A stretch of 64,000 nt of DNA from an uncultured Clostridia bacterium (lineage in GTDB: Bacteria; Bacillota; Clostridia; UBA1381). The stretch spans positions 62,001 to 126,000 of the forward strand of contig CANQQZ010000001.1 of assembly GCA_947626135.1 (NCBI GenBank), read 5' to 3'. Within the stretch, counting starts at the first letter, position 1; every line of letters starts with the position of its first letter. Below the pieces are notes generated by a model that searched no databases, was not told where the DNA came from, and saw only the letters and a program-made list of their open reading frames with translations. Both the position numbers and the translations under genes were made by a program. Positions 8,771 through 16,766 of the stretch are shown here, one piece after another.

Positions 8771-9932
8771 TTTGTGTACCGATATAGGATATAAAAGCAT
8801 AAACCACTACGGCGAGCAGCTATGCGGAGATCACGTGGATATCGTAGAGCAGAACGATTCGGCGATCGTTGTCCTCGCGGACGGCTTGGGGAGCGGCGTG
8901 AAGGCGAGCATTTTGTCAACGCTTACGTCTAAGATAATTTCAACTATGATGGCGGAGGGGCTGCCGATAGAGGAATGCGTTGCGACGATCGCTGCGACTC
9001 TGCCGGTATGCTCGGAAAGGGGAGTGGCGTATTCCACATTCACCATTATACATATAATAGAAAATACCACGGCTGAGATTATTCAGTACGATAATCCGCA
9101 TGTGATTCTAATACGTGACAATGAAAATTACGATTACGCGAAAACCGAAATGAATATTGACGGCAAGAAGATTTTTAAATCAACCGTAAAGCTGCGCGAA
9201 AACGATATTTTTATCGCGATGAGCGACGGCTGTCCTCATGCGGGAATCGGTTTGGCGTACAATTTCGGCTGGAAGAGAGAGGATATAATAGAATTTATGG
9301 AGGCTCTCGCACCGGCGGGATACACGGCGAAAACATTGTCTACGATACTTGTCGATGAATGCTGGAAGCTGTACGGAGGCGAGCCGGGCGATGACGCTAC
9401 GGCATGTGTTATTCGGGTGCGCAAAAGAGTGCCGATGAATCTGCTTTTCGGACCGCCGGCAAACCGTGATGATTGCGGGCGCATGATGGCGCTGTTCTTT
9501 TCAAAGGGCGGAAAGCATATAATCTGCGGCGGAACAACGTCGTCTATCGCGGCGAAATATCTGGGTAAGCCCGTGAGGGCAAGTCTCAGCTTTGAAAGCT
9601 CCGATGTGCCCCCGACGGCGGAAATAGACGGAGTTGATCTGGTAACAGAGGGAGTTATTACGGTAAACAAGGTTCTTGAATACGCAAAGGACCATCTTAA
9701 AGAGGATAAATGCTACGATGAATGGAGCGTCCGGCGGGACGGAGCGTCTATGATTTGCCGTCTTCTGTTTGAGGAAGCCACGGATATAGATTTTTATGTA
9801 GGCAGAGCCGTAAATCCGGCGCATCAGAATCCGGATCTCCCGATAAATTTCAATATAAAAATGAATCTTGTTCGGGAACTGTCCAAATGTCTGAAGCAGA
9901 TGGGGAAGCATATAAAGGTCAGCTATTTTTAA
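8763..9932 (+). CDS. PP2C/SpoIIE-type protein serine phosphatase
   Basis: Metal-dependent phosphatase with the PP2C aspartates in order: GDHVDIVEQ, VLADGLGSG, AMSDGCPH and GDDATACV. The catalytic domain covers about residues 1-220. A C-terminal region of some 165 residues has no motif I recognise. ATG 8763 has AAGGAG 10 bases upstream. It overlaps the hydrogenase-like sensor, so the two are translationally coupled. In group C3 [FeFe]-hydrogenase loci a phosphatase is the output partner of the sensor, and that is the inferred role. The target protein is unknown. Confidence 0.82.
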   Translation: MNDLCTDIGYKSINHYGEQLCGDHVDIVEQNDSAIVVLADGLGSGVKASILSTLTSKIISTMMAEGLPIEECVATIAATLPVCSERGVAYSTFTIIHIIENTTAEIIQYDNPHVILIRDNENYDYAKTEMNIDGKKIFKSTVKLRENDIFIAMSDGCPHAGIGLAYNFGWKREDIIEFMEALAPAGYTAKTLSTILVDECWKLYGGEPGDDATACVIRVRKRVPMNLLFGPPANRDDCGRMMALFFSKGGKHIICGGTTSSIAAKYLGKPVRASLSFESSDVPPTAEIDGVDLVTEGVITVNKVLEYAKDHLKEDKCYDEWSVRRDGASMICRLLFEEATDIDFYVGRAVNPAHQNPDLPINFNIKMNLVRELSKCLKQMGKHIKVSYF

Positions 9933-10179
9933 AAAATACATATGGATCTACAGCCGGAACCGGCGTGATATACGCATGAAGAACAGCGAATGGTTTATAA
10001 AAAGCCCGGTAAAAATATAACGGCGGTATGGAACGGCGCGGATAATTTAGAGGGGGTTAATTAAAAACCAGTCGTTTGCGCGCATAAAAAAAGCGTTTGG
10101 GGACATAATGATAATGACCTCACAAAACACATAACCGTTTAACGTTCGGCGTTGACGGTTTTGACCCCCTTATTTGATG
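9933..10179. other. Non-coding stretch with a long-range closing stem
   Basis: No credible gene. AGGGGGT at 10051-10057 can pair with ACCCCCT at 10164-10170, and AAAACC at 10064-10069 with GGTTTT at 10157-10162, closing about 120 nt. Inside it AACCG (10133-10137) can instead pair with CGGTT (10156-10160), so the two folds compete. It may be the 3' end of the sensor operon or an independent structured RNA. Confidence 0.4.
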
Positions 10180-10216
10180 ATACGGGATAAATCTTTGATT
10201 TATCCCGTATATTTTT
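10180..10216 (+). terminator. Strong intrinsic terminator after the structured stretch
   Basis: A 14-bp perfect stem (ATACGGGATAAATC with its complement, 10180-10210) with a 3-base loop, followed by ATTTTTG. Confidence 0.85.
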
Positions 10217-10262
10217 GTATATTTTTCACATTTTATTTATGCAAATTTTACAAAAATGTTAA

Positions 10263-10291
10263 TTGAAATGGCGGATAAATTGTGATATAAT
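10263..10291 (+). promoter_or_regulatory. kdgK promoter
   Basis: TTGAAA (10263-10268), 17 bases, TATAAT (10286-10291), about 40 bases before the ATG. It lies downstream of the terminator at 10180, so kdgK is transcribed on its own. Confidence 0.75.
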
Positions 10292-10331
10292 TAAAACAAA
10301 TAAAAAAATAAGTACAAAGGGGGATTTATTC

Positions 10332-11360
10332 ATGGATTTTATTAAAGAAAACGCGGAATACGATTTAATAAGCTTCGGCGAGGTAATGCTCAGATTATCG
10401 CCGCCGAACAAGGATAAAATTTCGCAGAGTGAAACATTTGAAAAGAACTGCGGCGGTTCGGAATTTAACGTTGCTTCGGGCGCGGCAAACCTTGGAATAC
10501 GCGCGGCAATCGTTACGAAGCTGCCGAAAAACAAAATGGGACATTTTATCGCGCGCCGCATACGCTACGGCAATGTTTCGGACCGATATGTGGTATGGGA
10601 TCAGAGCGACCAAAAGCGTCTTGGCTTGTATTATTATGAGAGCGGAGTTTATCCGAGAAAGTCGGCTGTTGTGTATGACCGGGCAAACGCGTCGGTATGT
10701 ACTTTAAAGCTTTCCGAAATTCCCGATGATATATATGACAAGCCGAGGGTTTTCCATATAAGCTCTATTTCGCTTGCTCTCGACCCGAATTTACGTGAGA
10801 CGGCTCTAAGCATGATTAAGCTTATGAAGCGTCACGGAGTCGCGATAAGCTTTGATGTAAATTACCGTGCGACGCTTTGGAGCGAGGAGGAGGCAAGATC
10901 GGTAATAGAAAAGATATTCCCGCTTGTTGATATTTTATTCGTATCTGAGGAAACGTCGAGACGTATGCTGCAAAGGACCGGTACGCTTGACGAGATTATG
11001 AAGGGTTATTCGGATACCTACGGCTGTAAAATTGTCGCCACGACGCGCCGCGAGGTCGTAAGTCCGACAAAGCATAATTTCGGATCGAGAATTTACTATG
11101 ACGGCAAGTTTTACGAGGAGCCTCATTATGAGAATATAGAGGTAATAGACCGTGTCGGCAGCGGCGACGCGTATGTTGCGGGCGTGCTCTACGGAATTCT
11201 CGCGGGCATGGATATCGAAGGCGCTATGGCTTACGGAAACGCTTTGAGCGCTATCAAGAATACCGTTTCGGGCGATATGTCAATAAGCTCCATAGACGAG
11301 GTCAAGTCTGTTATTCATTCGCACCAGGCGACAGGTCATCAGGATGAAATGGTAAGATAA
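10332..11360 (+). CDS. kdgK: PfkB-family sugar kinase, likely 2-dehydro-3-deoxygluconokinase
   Basis: Ribokinase-fold kinase, 342 aa. The first PfkB signature is seen as GGSEFNVASGAANLG and the second as DRVGSGDAYVAG, whose aspartate (residue 279) is the catalytic base. The N-terminal SFGEVMLRLSPP is characteristic of KDG kinases, which phosphorylate 2-keto-3-deoxygluconate from uronate and pectin breakdown to KDPG. The pectin-related genes elsewhere in the window support this; fructokinase or another ketose kinase remains possible. ATG 10332 follows AAAGGGGG; the longer frame starts inside the promoter. Confidence 0.75.
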   Translation: MDFIKENAEYDLISFGEVMLRLSPPNKDKISQSETFEKNCGGSEFNVASGAANLGIRAAIVTKLPKNKMGHFIARRIRYGNVSDRYVVWDQSDQKRLGLYYYESGVYPRKSAVVYDRANASVCTLKLSEIPDDIYDKPRVFHISSISLALDPNLRETALSMIKLMKRHGVAISFDVNYRATLWSEEEARSVIEKIFPLVDILFVSEETSRRMLQRTGTLDEIMKGYSDTYGCKIVATTRREVVSPTKHNFGSRIYYDGKFYEEPHYENIEVIDRVGSGDAYVAGVLYGILAGMDIEGAMAYGNALSAIKNTVSGDMSISSIDEVKSVIHSHQATGHQDEMVR

Positions 11361-11417
11361 ATTGTCTTTAAACAGCGCGATAATAAGTCCGGCTGTATGG
11401 CGATAAAACCGTATTAT

Positions 11418-11452
11418 AAAAGAGCGTATCACTATGATACGCTCTTTTGTGT
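11418..11452. terminator. Bidirectional terminator between kdgK and dacF
   Basis: AAAAGAGCGTATCA (11418-11431) pairs with its complement at 11435-11448. A and T runs flank both sides, so it can serve both converging genes. Confidence 0.85.
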
Positions 11453-13012
11453 CTATTTTCTGTATCTTGCGTTTGAATCCTTTGTGTTTTTGCGCTGTCT
11501 GTCTATCCGTTCGGTTTTTCGGTAATTGGTATTGTTTACGGAAGTCGCCTCGTTATTCTTTTCCTCGCGCGCTTTTTTCAGCTGCTGAATGCGTCTTTTG
11601 CGCTCCTTTTTCTTCTTCAGATGCCGCATATACAGCGAAAGTATTATAATCAGTATAACAGGTATGAAGAAGAACGGACTTGTCAATACCTTTATAATTA
11701 TATGGAAAATATGCAGAAAATGGTTAAGCTCGACATCGTTTGTGGCTATAAGCGGCGCGCTGCCTATTTGAGTGCCCATATACGTGTAGGTAACGGTGCC
11801 GATTGTGTCGCCCTTGGATATGGGCGCCTGAATATTTTCCGGGACGTCAACATTGCGTATTATGTCAACCGAGCTGTCCACATTGGACGGAACAAGCGCC
11901 GTAAGGGCATCCTGAACGGTAAGCGCAACACGGGCGTCGCTCTTTGCCTCATATACGGGAGATGATGATATGATATCTCCCGGGGAGGCGAGCTGCTGAT
12001 GCAGATAGTTTGAGAATGCAAATTCAAACATAGCGCGCGTGTCGGCGTAGGTATACGGGTCGTCATATTGATCCATTGTGTCGCATTTCATAGCGACCGA
12101 TATCAGATTCATATCCGCATACGAAGCAGAAGCCGCGAGACAGTAGCCCGCCTGCGAGGTATGTCCCGTCTTAACGCCGGTTGCGGGCGCGTAATACTGA
12201 TAAAGCGAGCGTATGGTTCCGAGAAGAAGATTTGTGTTGACAAGCGTTCTTTCGGCTTCGAGCGTGTATTTATTTGTCTGAGGCACCTTGTAAACAAGAG
12301 TTTTTACGATGTCGCGGAATTTTTCGTTGCGCATACAGTATTGCGTAAGTGTGACCATATCGCGGACGGTGGTGTAATGATTGTCGTCATGCGAACCGCA
12401 GGCGTTTACAAAATGGGTGTTCGTCATGCCCAGCTCCGCGGCTTTTTGGTTCATCGTTTCAACAAACGCATCCATGCTGCCGCTCATGTGAAACGCGATA
12501 ACATTGGCGGCGTCGTTTGCGGAATGAATAAGCATCGATGAAACAAGCTGGTCGAGGGTGAGCTCCTCGCCTGTGAGAAGACCCATAGCTGAGTCCTCCT
12601 GGAAATTCACGGTTTGCAGCGCTTCATACGGGACCGTTACCACATCTTCAAGATTTCCGTTTTCAATCGCTAAAATGGCGGTCATCATTTTCGTCATGCT
12701 GGCGGGATAGAGCTTTATATCCACATTTTTCCCGTAAAGCATACGCCCGGTATCGGCGTCAATAAGCATTGCGGCTTTTGACCCGACAATTTCAGGGGGC
12801 GTAAGCGAATCGTTTTCAATATAAATTGTGTCGCCGTTCGCATCAGTGCTGCCGCTGCCCGGCGCTTCTTCGCCGGTATCGGTTTCTTCGCCGGTGATCT
12901 CGGTCTGTGTCTGCGGTGTATCGGTATCGGTGTCGTCGGCGAATATCGTTCCGGACGAACATATAAATATAAGCGCGGCTAACGCCAGCGTGATTATTTT
13001 TCTTTGCTGCAT
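11453..13012 (-). CDS. dacF: D-alanyl-D-alanine carboxypeptidase, DacF/PBP5 family
   Basis: Secreted, membrane-anchored low-molecular-weight penicillin-binding protein that trims peptidoglycan stem peptides. It has a signal peptide at residues 1-25, an acidic Thr/Glu-rich linker to about 70, and the peptidase S11 domain with SMTK (Ser105), SAN and KTG (KTGHTSQAGYC). A C-terminal domain follows, then a transmembrane anchor (FFFIPVILIIILSLY) and a very basic cytoplasmic tail. The length of 519 aa is longer than usual because of the linker and tail. The start follows CGGAGGAG. A second, shorter paralogue lies at 37710. Confidence 0.92.
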   Translation of the reverse strand: MQQRKIITLALAALIFICSSGTIFADDTDTDTPQTQTEITGEETDTGEEAPGSGSTDANGDTIYIENDSLTPPEIVGSKAAMLIDADTGRMLYGKNVDIKLYPASMTKMMTAILAIENGNLEDVVTVPYEALQTVNFQEDSAMGLLTGEELTLDQLVSSMLIHSANDAANVIAFHMSGSMDAFVETMNQKAAELGMTNTHFVNACGSHDDNHYTTVRDMVTLTQYCMRNEKFRDIVKTLVYKVPQTNKYTLEAERTLVNTNLLLGTIRSLYQYYAPATGVKTGHTSQAGYCLAASASYADMNLISVAMKCDTMDQYDDPYTYADTRAMFEFAFSNYLHQQLASPGDIISSSPVYEAKSDARVALTVQDALTALVPSNVDSSVDIIRNVDVPENIQAPISKGDTIGTVTYTYMGTQIGSAPLIATNDVELNHFLHIFHIIIKVLTSPFFFIPVILIIILSLYMRHLKKKKERKRRIQQLKKAREEKNNEATSVNNTNYRKTERIDRQRKNTKDSNARYRK

Positions 13013-13058
13013 AATCTCCTCCGTGCGTTAAATATTTTTCGTTATTATCTCAATTTAG

Positions 13059-13087
13059 ATTATACATAAGTTTACATAATAATACAA
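13059..13087 (-). promoter_or_regulatory. dacF promoter
   Basis: On the minus strand TTGTAT (13082-13087), 17 bases, TATAAT (13059-13064), about 50 bases upstream of the start codon. Confidence 0.65.
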
Positions 13088-13273
13088 CATATGTAACAAA
13101 AAATTTGTTAAATCGTAGTTAAATCTTAACGTAATTTCCATTATACATAAATCGCGTATAAATTAAAAATAAAGCCGTAAAATTTTAAAAAAGGTATAGG
13201 AATTTCAAAAAAAGTATGATATAATTGCTATAACTGTAGCTTTACGATTTAAACGCGGATGGGAGGCGCACCG

Positions 13274-13639
13274 TTGAAGTTTGAAAACAAAGGAAAGGCG
13301 ATTATTGCGGCTGCTGTTGCGGCGGCGGCATTTTGCGCCGGAGCGGTTATAGAGCATTTTGAGGGAGAAACGTTTATTGAGGAAACCGCGACGACGGCGA
13401 ATGACATACCGTCATATGTCGAGTACAGCAATCATTTTACAGACGGGCGGCTCAATATCAACGCGGCGACCGAGGAGGAGCTTATGGAGCTTGACGGCAT
13501 AGGGGAGAAGCTTGCGGAACGGATTGTGAATTACCGCGCGGAGCACGGGGTATTCGCTCAGAAGGAGGGCATAATGCTTGTTCCCGGAATAGGCGATTCG
13601 GTATATGAGAATATCAAGGATAAAATAACGGTTCAGTAA
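13274..13639 (+). CDS. ComEA-like helix-hairpin-helix protein
   Basis: Short exported or membrane-anchored DNA-binding-type protein. A hydrophobic N-terminal segment (AAAVAAAAFCAGAVI) is followed by a spacer and then paired helix-hairpin-helix motifs (LNINAATEEELMELDGIGEK and LVPGIGDSVYENIK). ComEA binds incoming DNA in transformation, but no comEC neighbour is visible here. TTG 13274 has GGGAGG 7 bases upstream and is preferred to ATG 13259, giving 121 aa. It lies 21 bases before the response regulator gene. Confidence 0.8.
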   Translation: MKFENKGKAIIAAAVAAAAFCAGAVIEHFEGETFIEETATTANDIPSYVEYSNHFTDGRLNINAATEEELMELDGIGEKLAERIVNYRAEHGVFAQKEGIMLVPGIGDSVYENIKDKITVQ

Positions 13640-13660
13640 TTACAGAAAGAGGCATATGAT

Positions 13661-14344
13661 ATGAAAATATTGGTAGTTGACGATGAAAGGCTTTTGGTAA
13701 AGGGACTGAAATTCAATCTTGAGCAGGAAGGATATCAGGTGGAAACGGCGTTTGACGGCGAGGAGGCGATACGGCTCGCTCATGACGAGAGCATCTCGCT
13801 CATTCTGCTTGATTTAATGCTGCCCAAGGTGGATGGGTTTACGGTATGCCGGACGATACGCGGTTTTTCCAATGTGCCCATTATCATGGTGACAGCCAAG
13901 AGCGAGGATATTGACAAAATTTTGGGGCTGGAATACGGCGCCGATGATTATGTGACAAAGCCGTATAATATCCGCGAGGTAACAGCGCGCGTTAAGGCGA
14001 TACTGCGCCGTGTTAATCCGAGCCCGAAGGGCGATAAGAACAGGATCGTCATGTCGGGAAACATAATACTCGATTATAACTTCCGGCGCCTTCAGATGGG
14101 GGATAAGACAATAGAGCTTACAAGCAAGGAATTTGATTTGCTGGAGCTGTTTTTAAGGAACCCGGGAAAGGTGTACACGCGTGAGAATTTGCTTGACATC
14201 GCATGGGGATTTGACTATCCGGGCGATGTGAGGACGGTAGACGTGCATATAAGACGGCTTAGGGAAAAGATAGAGGAAAATCCCGCCGAGCCGAAATATA
14301 TAATGACAAAATGGGGTGTTGGCTATTACTATAAAAAAGACTGA
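13661..14344 (+). CDS. OmpR/PhoB-family response regulator
   Basis: Two-domain transcription factor of 227 aa. The receiver domain has the acidic pair (VVDDE), the phosphoacceptor Asp51 (LLDLMLPK), MVTAKSED and the conserved lysine in YVTKPYNI. A winged-helix domain follows, ending VDVHIRRLREK and WGVGYYYKKD. The overlapping histidine kinase downstream is the partner. The inferred role is envelope or cell-wall stress control by analogy with PhoP- and MtrA-type regulators; targets are unknown. Confidence 0.93.
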   Translation: MKILVVDDERLLVKGLKFNLEQEGYQVETAFDGEEAIRLAHDESISLILLDLMLPKVDGFTVCRTIRGFSNVPIIMVTAKSEDIDKILGLEYGADDYVTKPYNIREVTARVKAILRRVNPSPKGDKNRIVMSGNIILDYNFRRLQMGDKTIELTSKEFDLLELFLRNPGKVYTRENLLDIAWGFDYPGDVRTVDVHIRRLREKIEENPAEPKYIMTKWGVGYYYKKD

Positions 14345-15803
14345 GCCGGTAAAGCGGATAAAAAATTTCGTGCGGTCTATGCGGTTTACCACCGTTGCGA
14401 CATATCTGGGCGTTATATTCATAACGCTTATACTCATGATAAGCTATACGCTCGGACTTTTGAGCGATAACCTGTATGATAACGAATACATAGACATGTT
14501 CACAAAGGCGAATATAATATCAGAGAGTGTCTCTCGTGTATGGAGCGCGGACCCGCTCGTTACGGGCGAGAGCTTTTACGCTCCGGTCGATCATTCGCTT
14601 GCAGGCACGAATATACGCGGCGTTGTTACAAACACAGCGTATACGGTTTTGTATGACACAAACACGGACGCGGAGCTCATAGGCAAGGTATTTATGCGCG
14701 ATGTGCTTAAATACGCCGCGGCGGGCGAGCAGGCGCAGCTTATGGAGAAGCTCGATACGGGCGGAAAGATGCTGAGCGTTGCGGTGCCGGTGAAGGTTAA
14801 TGATAATATAGCCGGATGCGTGTATCTCGCGCAGAACATAACGAGTATAGATACCACAGTTGCCGCCACGCGCGCAAGTATGGCGGTGTTCAGCGTGCTT
14901 ATAATATGCCTTATAGGCCTGCTTGGAGTCGGAATAAGCTCGGTAATCTCCGCGCCGATAGAACAGTTTGTCAAAGCGGCGCGCGAGATCTCAAAGGGAA
15001 ATTTTTCCATTAGAATGGAGGGCGGTTTCCTTAACGAAACACGGCAGATGAGCGAAACGTTTAACTATATGTGCGGAGAGCTCGAGCATCTTGAAGAGCA
15101 GCGCAGAAAGTTCGTGTCTGACGCGTCCCATGAGCTGAAAACGCCTATGGCGGGCATTAAGCTTATATGCGACAGCATAGTTAATGCCGAGCATATAGAT
15201 ATGGATACCGTTAAGGATTTCCTGAACGATATGTCGGCTGAGGTGGAGAGACTGACGCGTATTATTGAGCGTCTGCTGACGCTTACGCGCCTTGATTCGA
15301 GCAGCGACAAAATACATCCGAAGGCAGTGGACGTGGCAGCGCTGATTGACAGAGTGACCGCGAAGATAATGCCTCTTGCGAGGGAAAAGGAAATATTGCT
15401 TCATACATCCGGGGCAAACAGCATTATAAAGCCGGCGCTCTGGGATTATGATAAGATTTTCGAGGCGGTGTACAATATTACCGATAACGCCGTCAAATAT
15501 ACGCCGGCGGGCGGATATGTTCATATAAATCTGCGCAGCTCCAACGCGTATGTGGAAATATCCGTCGAGGATAACGGACCCGGCATACCGGCGGGAGAAA
15601 GGGAAAAGATTTTTGACCGCTTTTACCGTCTGGACGATTCGCGTTCACGGGATACCGGGGGCACGGGTCTGGGTCTTGCCATAGCGAAGGAGGTAATCCT
15701 TATGCACAATGGAACGATAAGCGTAAATTCGCCGGAGAAGGGCGGAAGCGTATTTGTGATAAGGCTTCCGTATAATGCCGTGCGCGAGGAGGATGCTGTA
15801 TGA
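14316..15803 (+). CDS. Sensor histidine kinase
   Basis: Membrane kinase of 495 aa. It has one transmembrane segment near residues 26-48, an extracytoplasmic sensor region to about 185, a second membrane segment (about 188-212), HAMP, a dimerisation domain with His272 in DASHELKTPMAG, and an ATPase domain with NITDNAVKYTP, DNGPGIP and GGTGLGLAIAK. The GTG at 14316 overlaps the response regulator by 29 bases; nearby TTG or GTG starts cannot be excluded. It overlaps the GerMN gene downstream by 4 bases (ATGA). Confidence 0.92.
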   Translation: MLAITIKKTEPVKRIKNFVRSMRFTTVATYLGVIFITLILMISYTLGLLSDNLYDNEYIDMFTKANIISESVSRVWSADPLVTGESFYAPVDHSLAGTNIRGVVTNTAYTVLYDTNTDAELIGKVFMRDVLKYAAAGEQAQLMEKLDTGGKMLSVAVPVKVNDNIAGCVYLAQNITSIDTTVAATRASMAVFSVLIICLIGLLGVGISSVISAPIEQFVKAAREISKGNFSIRMEGGFLNETRQMSETFNYMCGELEHLEEQRRKFVSDASHELKTPMAGIKLICDSIVNAEHIDMDTVKDFLNDMSAEVERLTRIIERLLTLTRLDSSSDKIHPKAVDVAALIDRVTAKIMPLAREKEILLHTSGANSIIKPALWDYDKIFEAVYNITDNAVKYTPAGGYVHINLRSSNAYVEISVEDNGPGIPAGEREKIFDRFYRLDDSRSRDTGGTGLGLAIAKEVILMHNGTISVNSPEKGGSVFVIRLPYNAVREEDAV

Positions 15804-16723
15804 AAAAACATATGGTTATAGCCGCGGCTGCCGCTATCCTTTTTATAGCCGCGGCTGCGGGAGTGCTGATATACCGGGGTCACAGCGTACAGGTAAAGCA
15901 GTGTCAGCTGTATTTTCTCAATCAGGCGGGAACCTCCCTGAGCGTGGAGGACAGACGGGTATCATATCATGATAATGATGATTTGCCGGAGGCGGTGCTG
16001 CGCCGTCTTATGAAGGGTCCGGAAAACAGCGGCAATATGCGTGTGATAAATAAGGGCGCGGATATTCTTTCTGTTGTAAATGACGGCGCGGGTAATTATA
16101 CCGTTGATTTTTCGGAGGATTTCCATACCGGCGACAGCACGAGGGATATTTTTTCGGTATATGCGGTCGCGAAAACGCTGTGCGCGGAGGAGGGCGTAAA
16201 CAGCGTAAGAGTGACTGTCAACGGCGCTGATTTTGTGTCCGCTGACGGAAGCGTGATAGGAGCGCTTACGTCGGACGATATAAATTTATCGATTGATACC
16301 GATTCGGGCGAAACGCACGAGGTATTGCTGTATTTTGCCGACCCGGAAACGAACAGGCTTGTTCCGGAGCCGCGAACGGTGAGGATTACGGACCAGCAGC
16401 CGCAGGAGCAGTATATCATTCATGAGCTGATAAAGGGACCGGAGGACAAGGCTCACGACGCGGTGCTTTCATCAGGAACGACGCTTATTTCGGTGACGAT
16501 ATCCGATAATATAGGGTTTGTGAATTTTGCGAAAAATTTCGTGGACAAGAACGAGGGGACGCCGGAAAAGGAACAGCTGACAATTTTTGCAATTGTGAAT
16601 TCAATGACCGAGCTCGAGGGAATTTCAAAGGTTCAATTCCTGATTGAAGGAAAAAAGGCGGAAAAGTTCGGAGATATAAGTATAGAGCACCCGATAGGGC
16701 GAAATCAGAATATGATAGAATAA
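15800..16723 (+). CDS. Membrane-anchored protein with two GerMN domains
   Basis: An N-terminal hydrophobic anchor or uncleaved signal (about residues 5-25, no lipobox cysteine) is followed by two copies of the GerMN fold, about 35-170 and 185-300. Each copy has a [LM]xKGPE motif (RLMKGPENSG and ELIKGPEDKA). GerMN was first seen in the spore germination protein GerM and also occurs in the actinobacterial lipoprotein LpqB, which works with the MtrAB two-component system. The start overlaps the kinase stop by 4 bases, so the protein may tune that kinase from outside the membrane. Length is 307 aa. Confidence 0.85.
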   Translation: MKKHMVIAAAAAILFIAAAAGVLIYRGHSVQVKQCQLYFLNQAGTSLSVEDRRVSYHDNDDLPEAVLRRLMKGPENSGNMRVINKGADILSVVNDGAGNYTVDFSEDFHTGDSTRDIFSVYAVAKTLCAEEGVNSVRVTVNGADFVSADGSVIGALTSDDINLSIDTDSGETHEVLLYFADPETNRLVPEPRTVRITDQQPQEQYIIHELIKGPEDKAHDAVLSSGTTLISVTISDNIGFVNFAKNFVDKNEGTPEKEQLTIFAIVNSMTELEGISKVQFLIEGKKAEKFGDISIEHPIGRNQNMIE

Positions 16724-16766
16724 CAAACAAAGAGCGCGTTTTGGGTGAACGCGCTCTTTGTTTGTT
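16722..16766. terminator. Long bidirectional terminator
   Basis: A 19-bp perfect inverted repeat (16722-16740 with 16748-16766) with a 7-base loop, between the GerMN gene and the converging acyl-CoA dehydratase gene. Confidence 0.9.
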
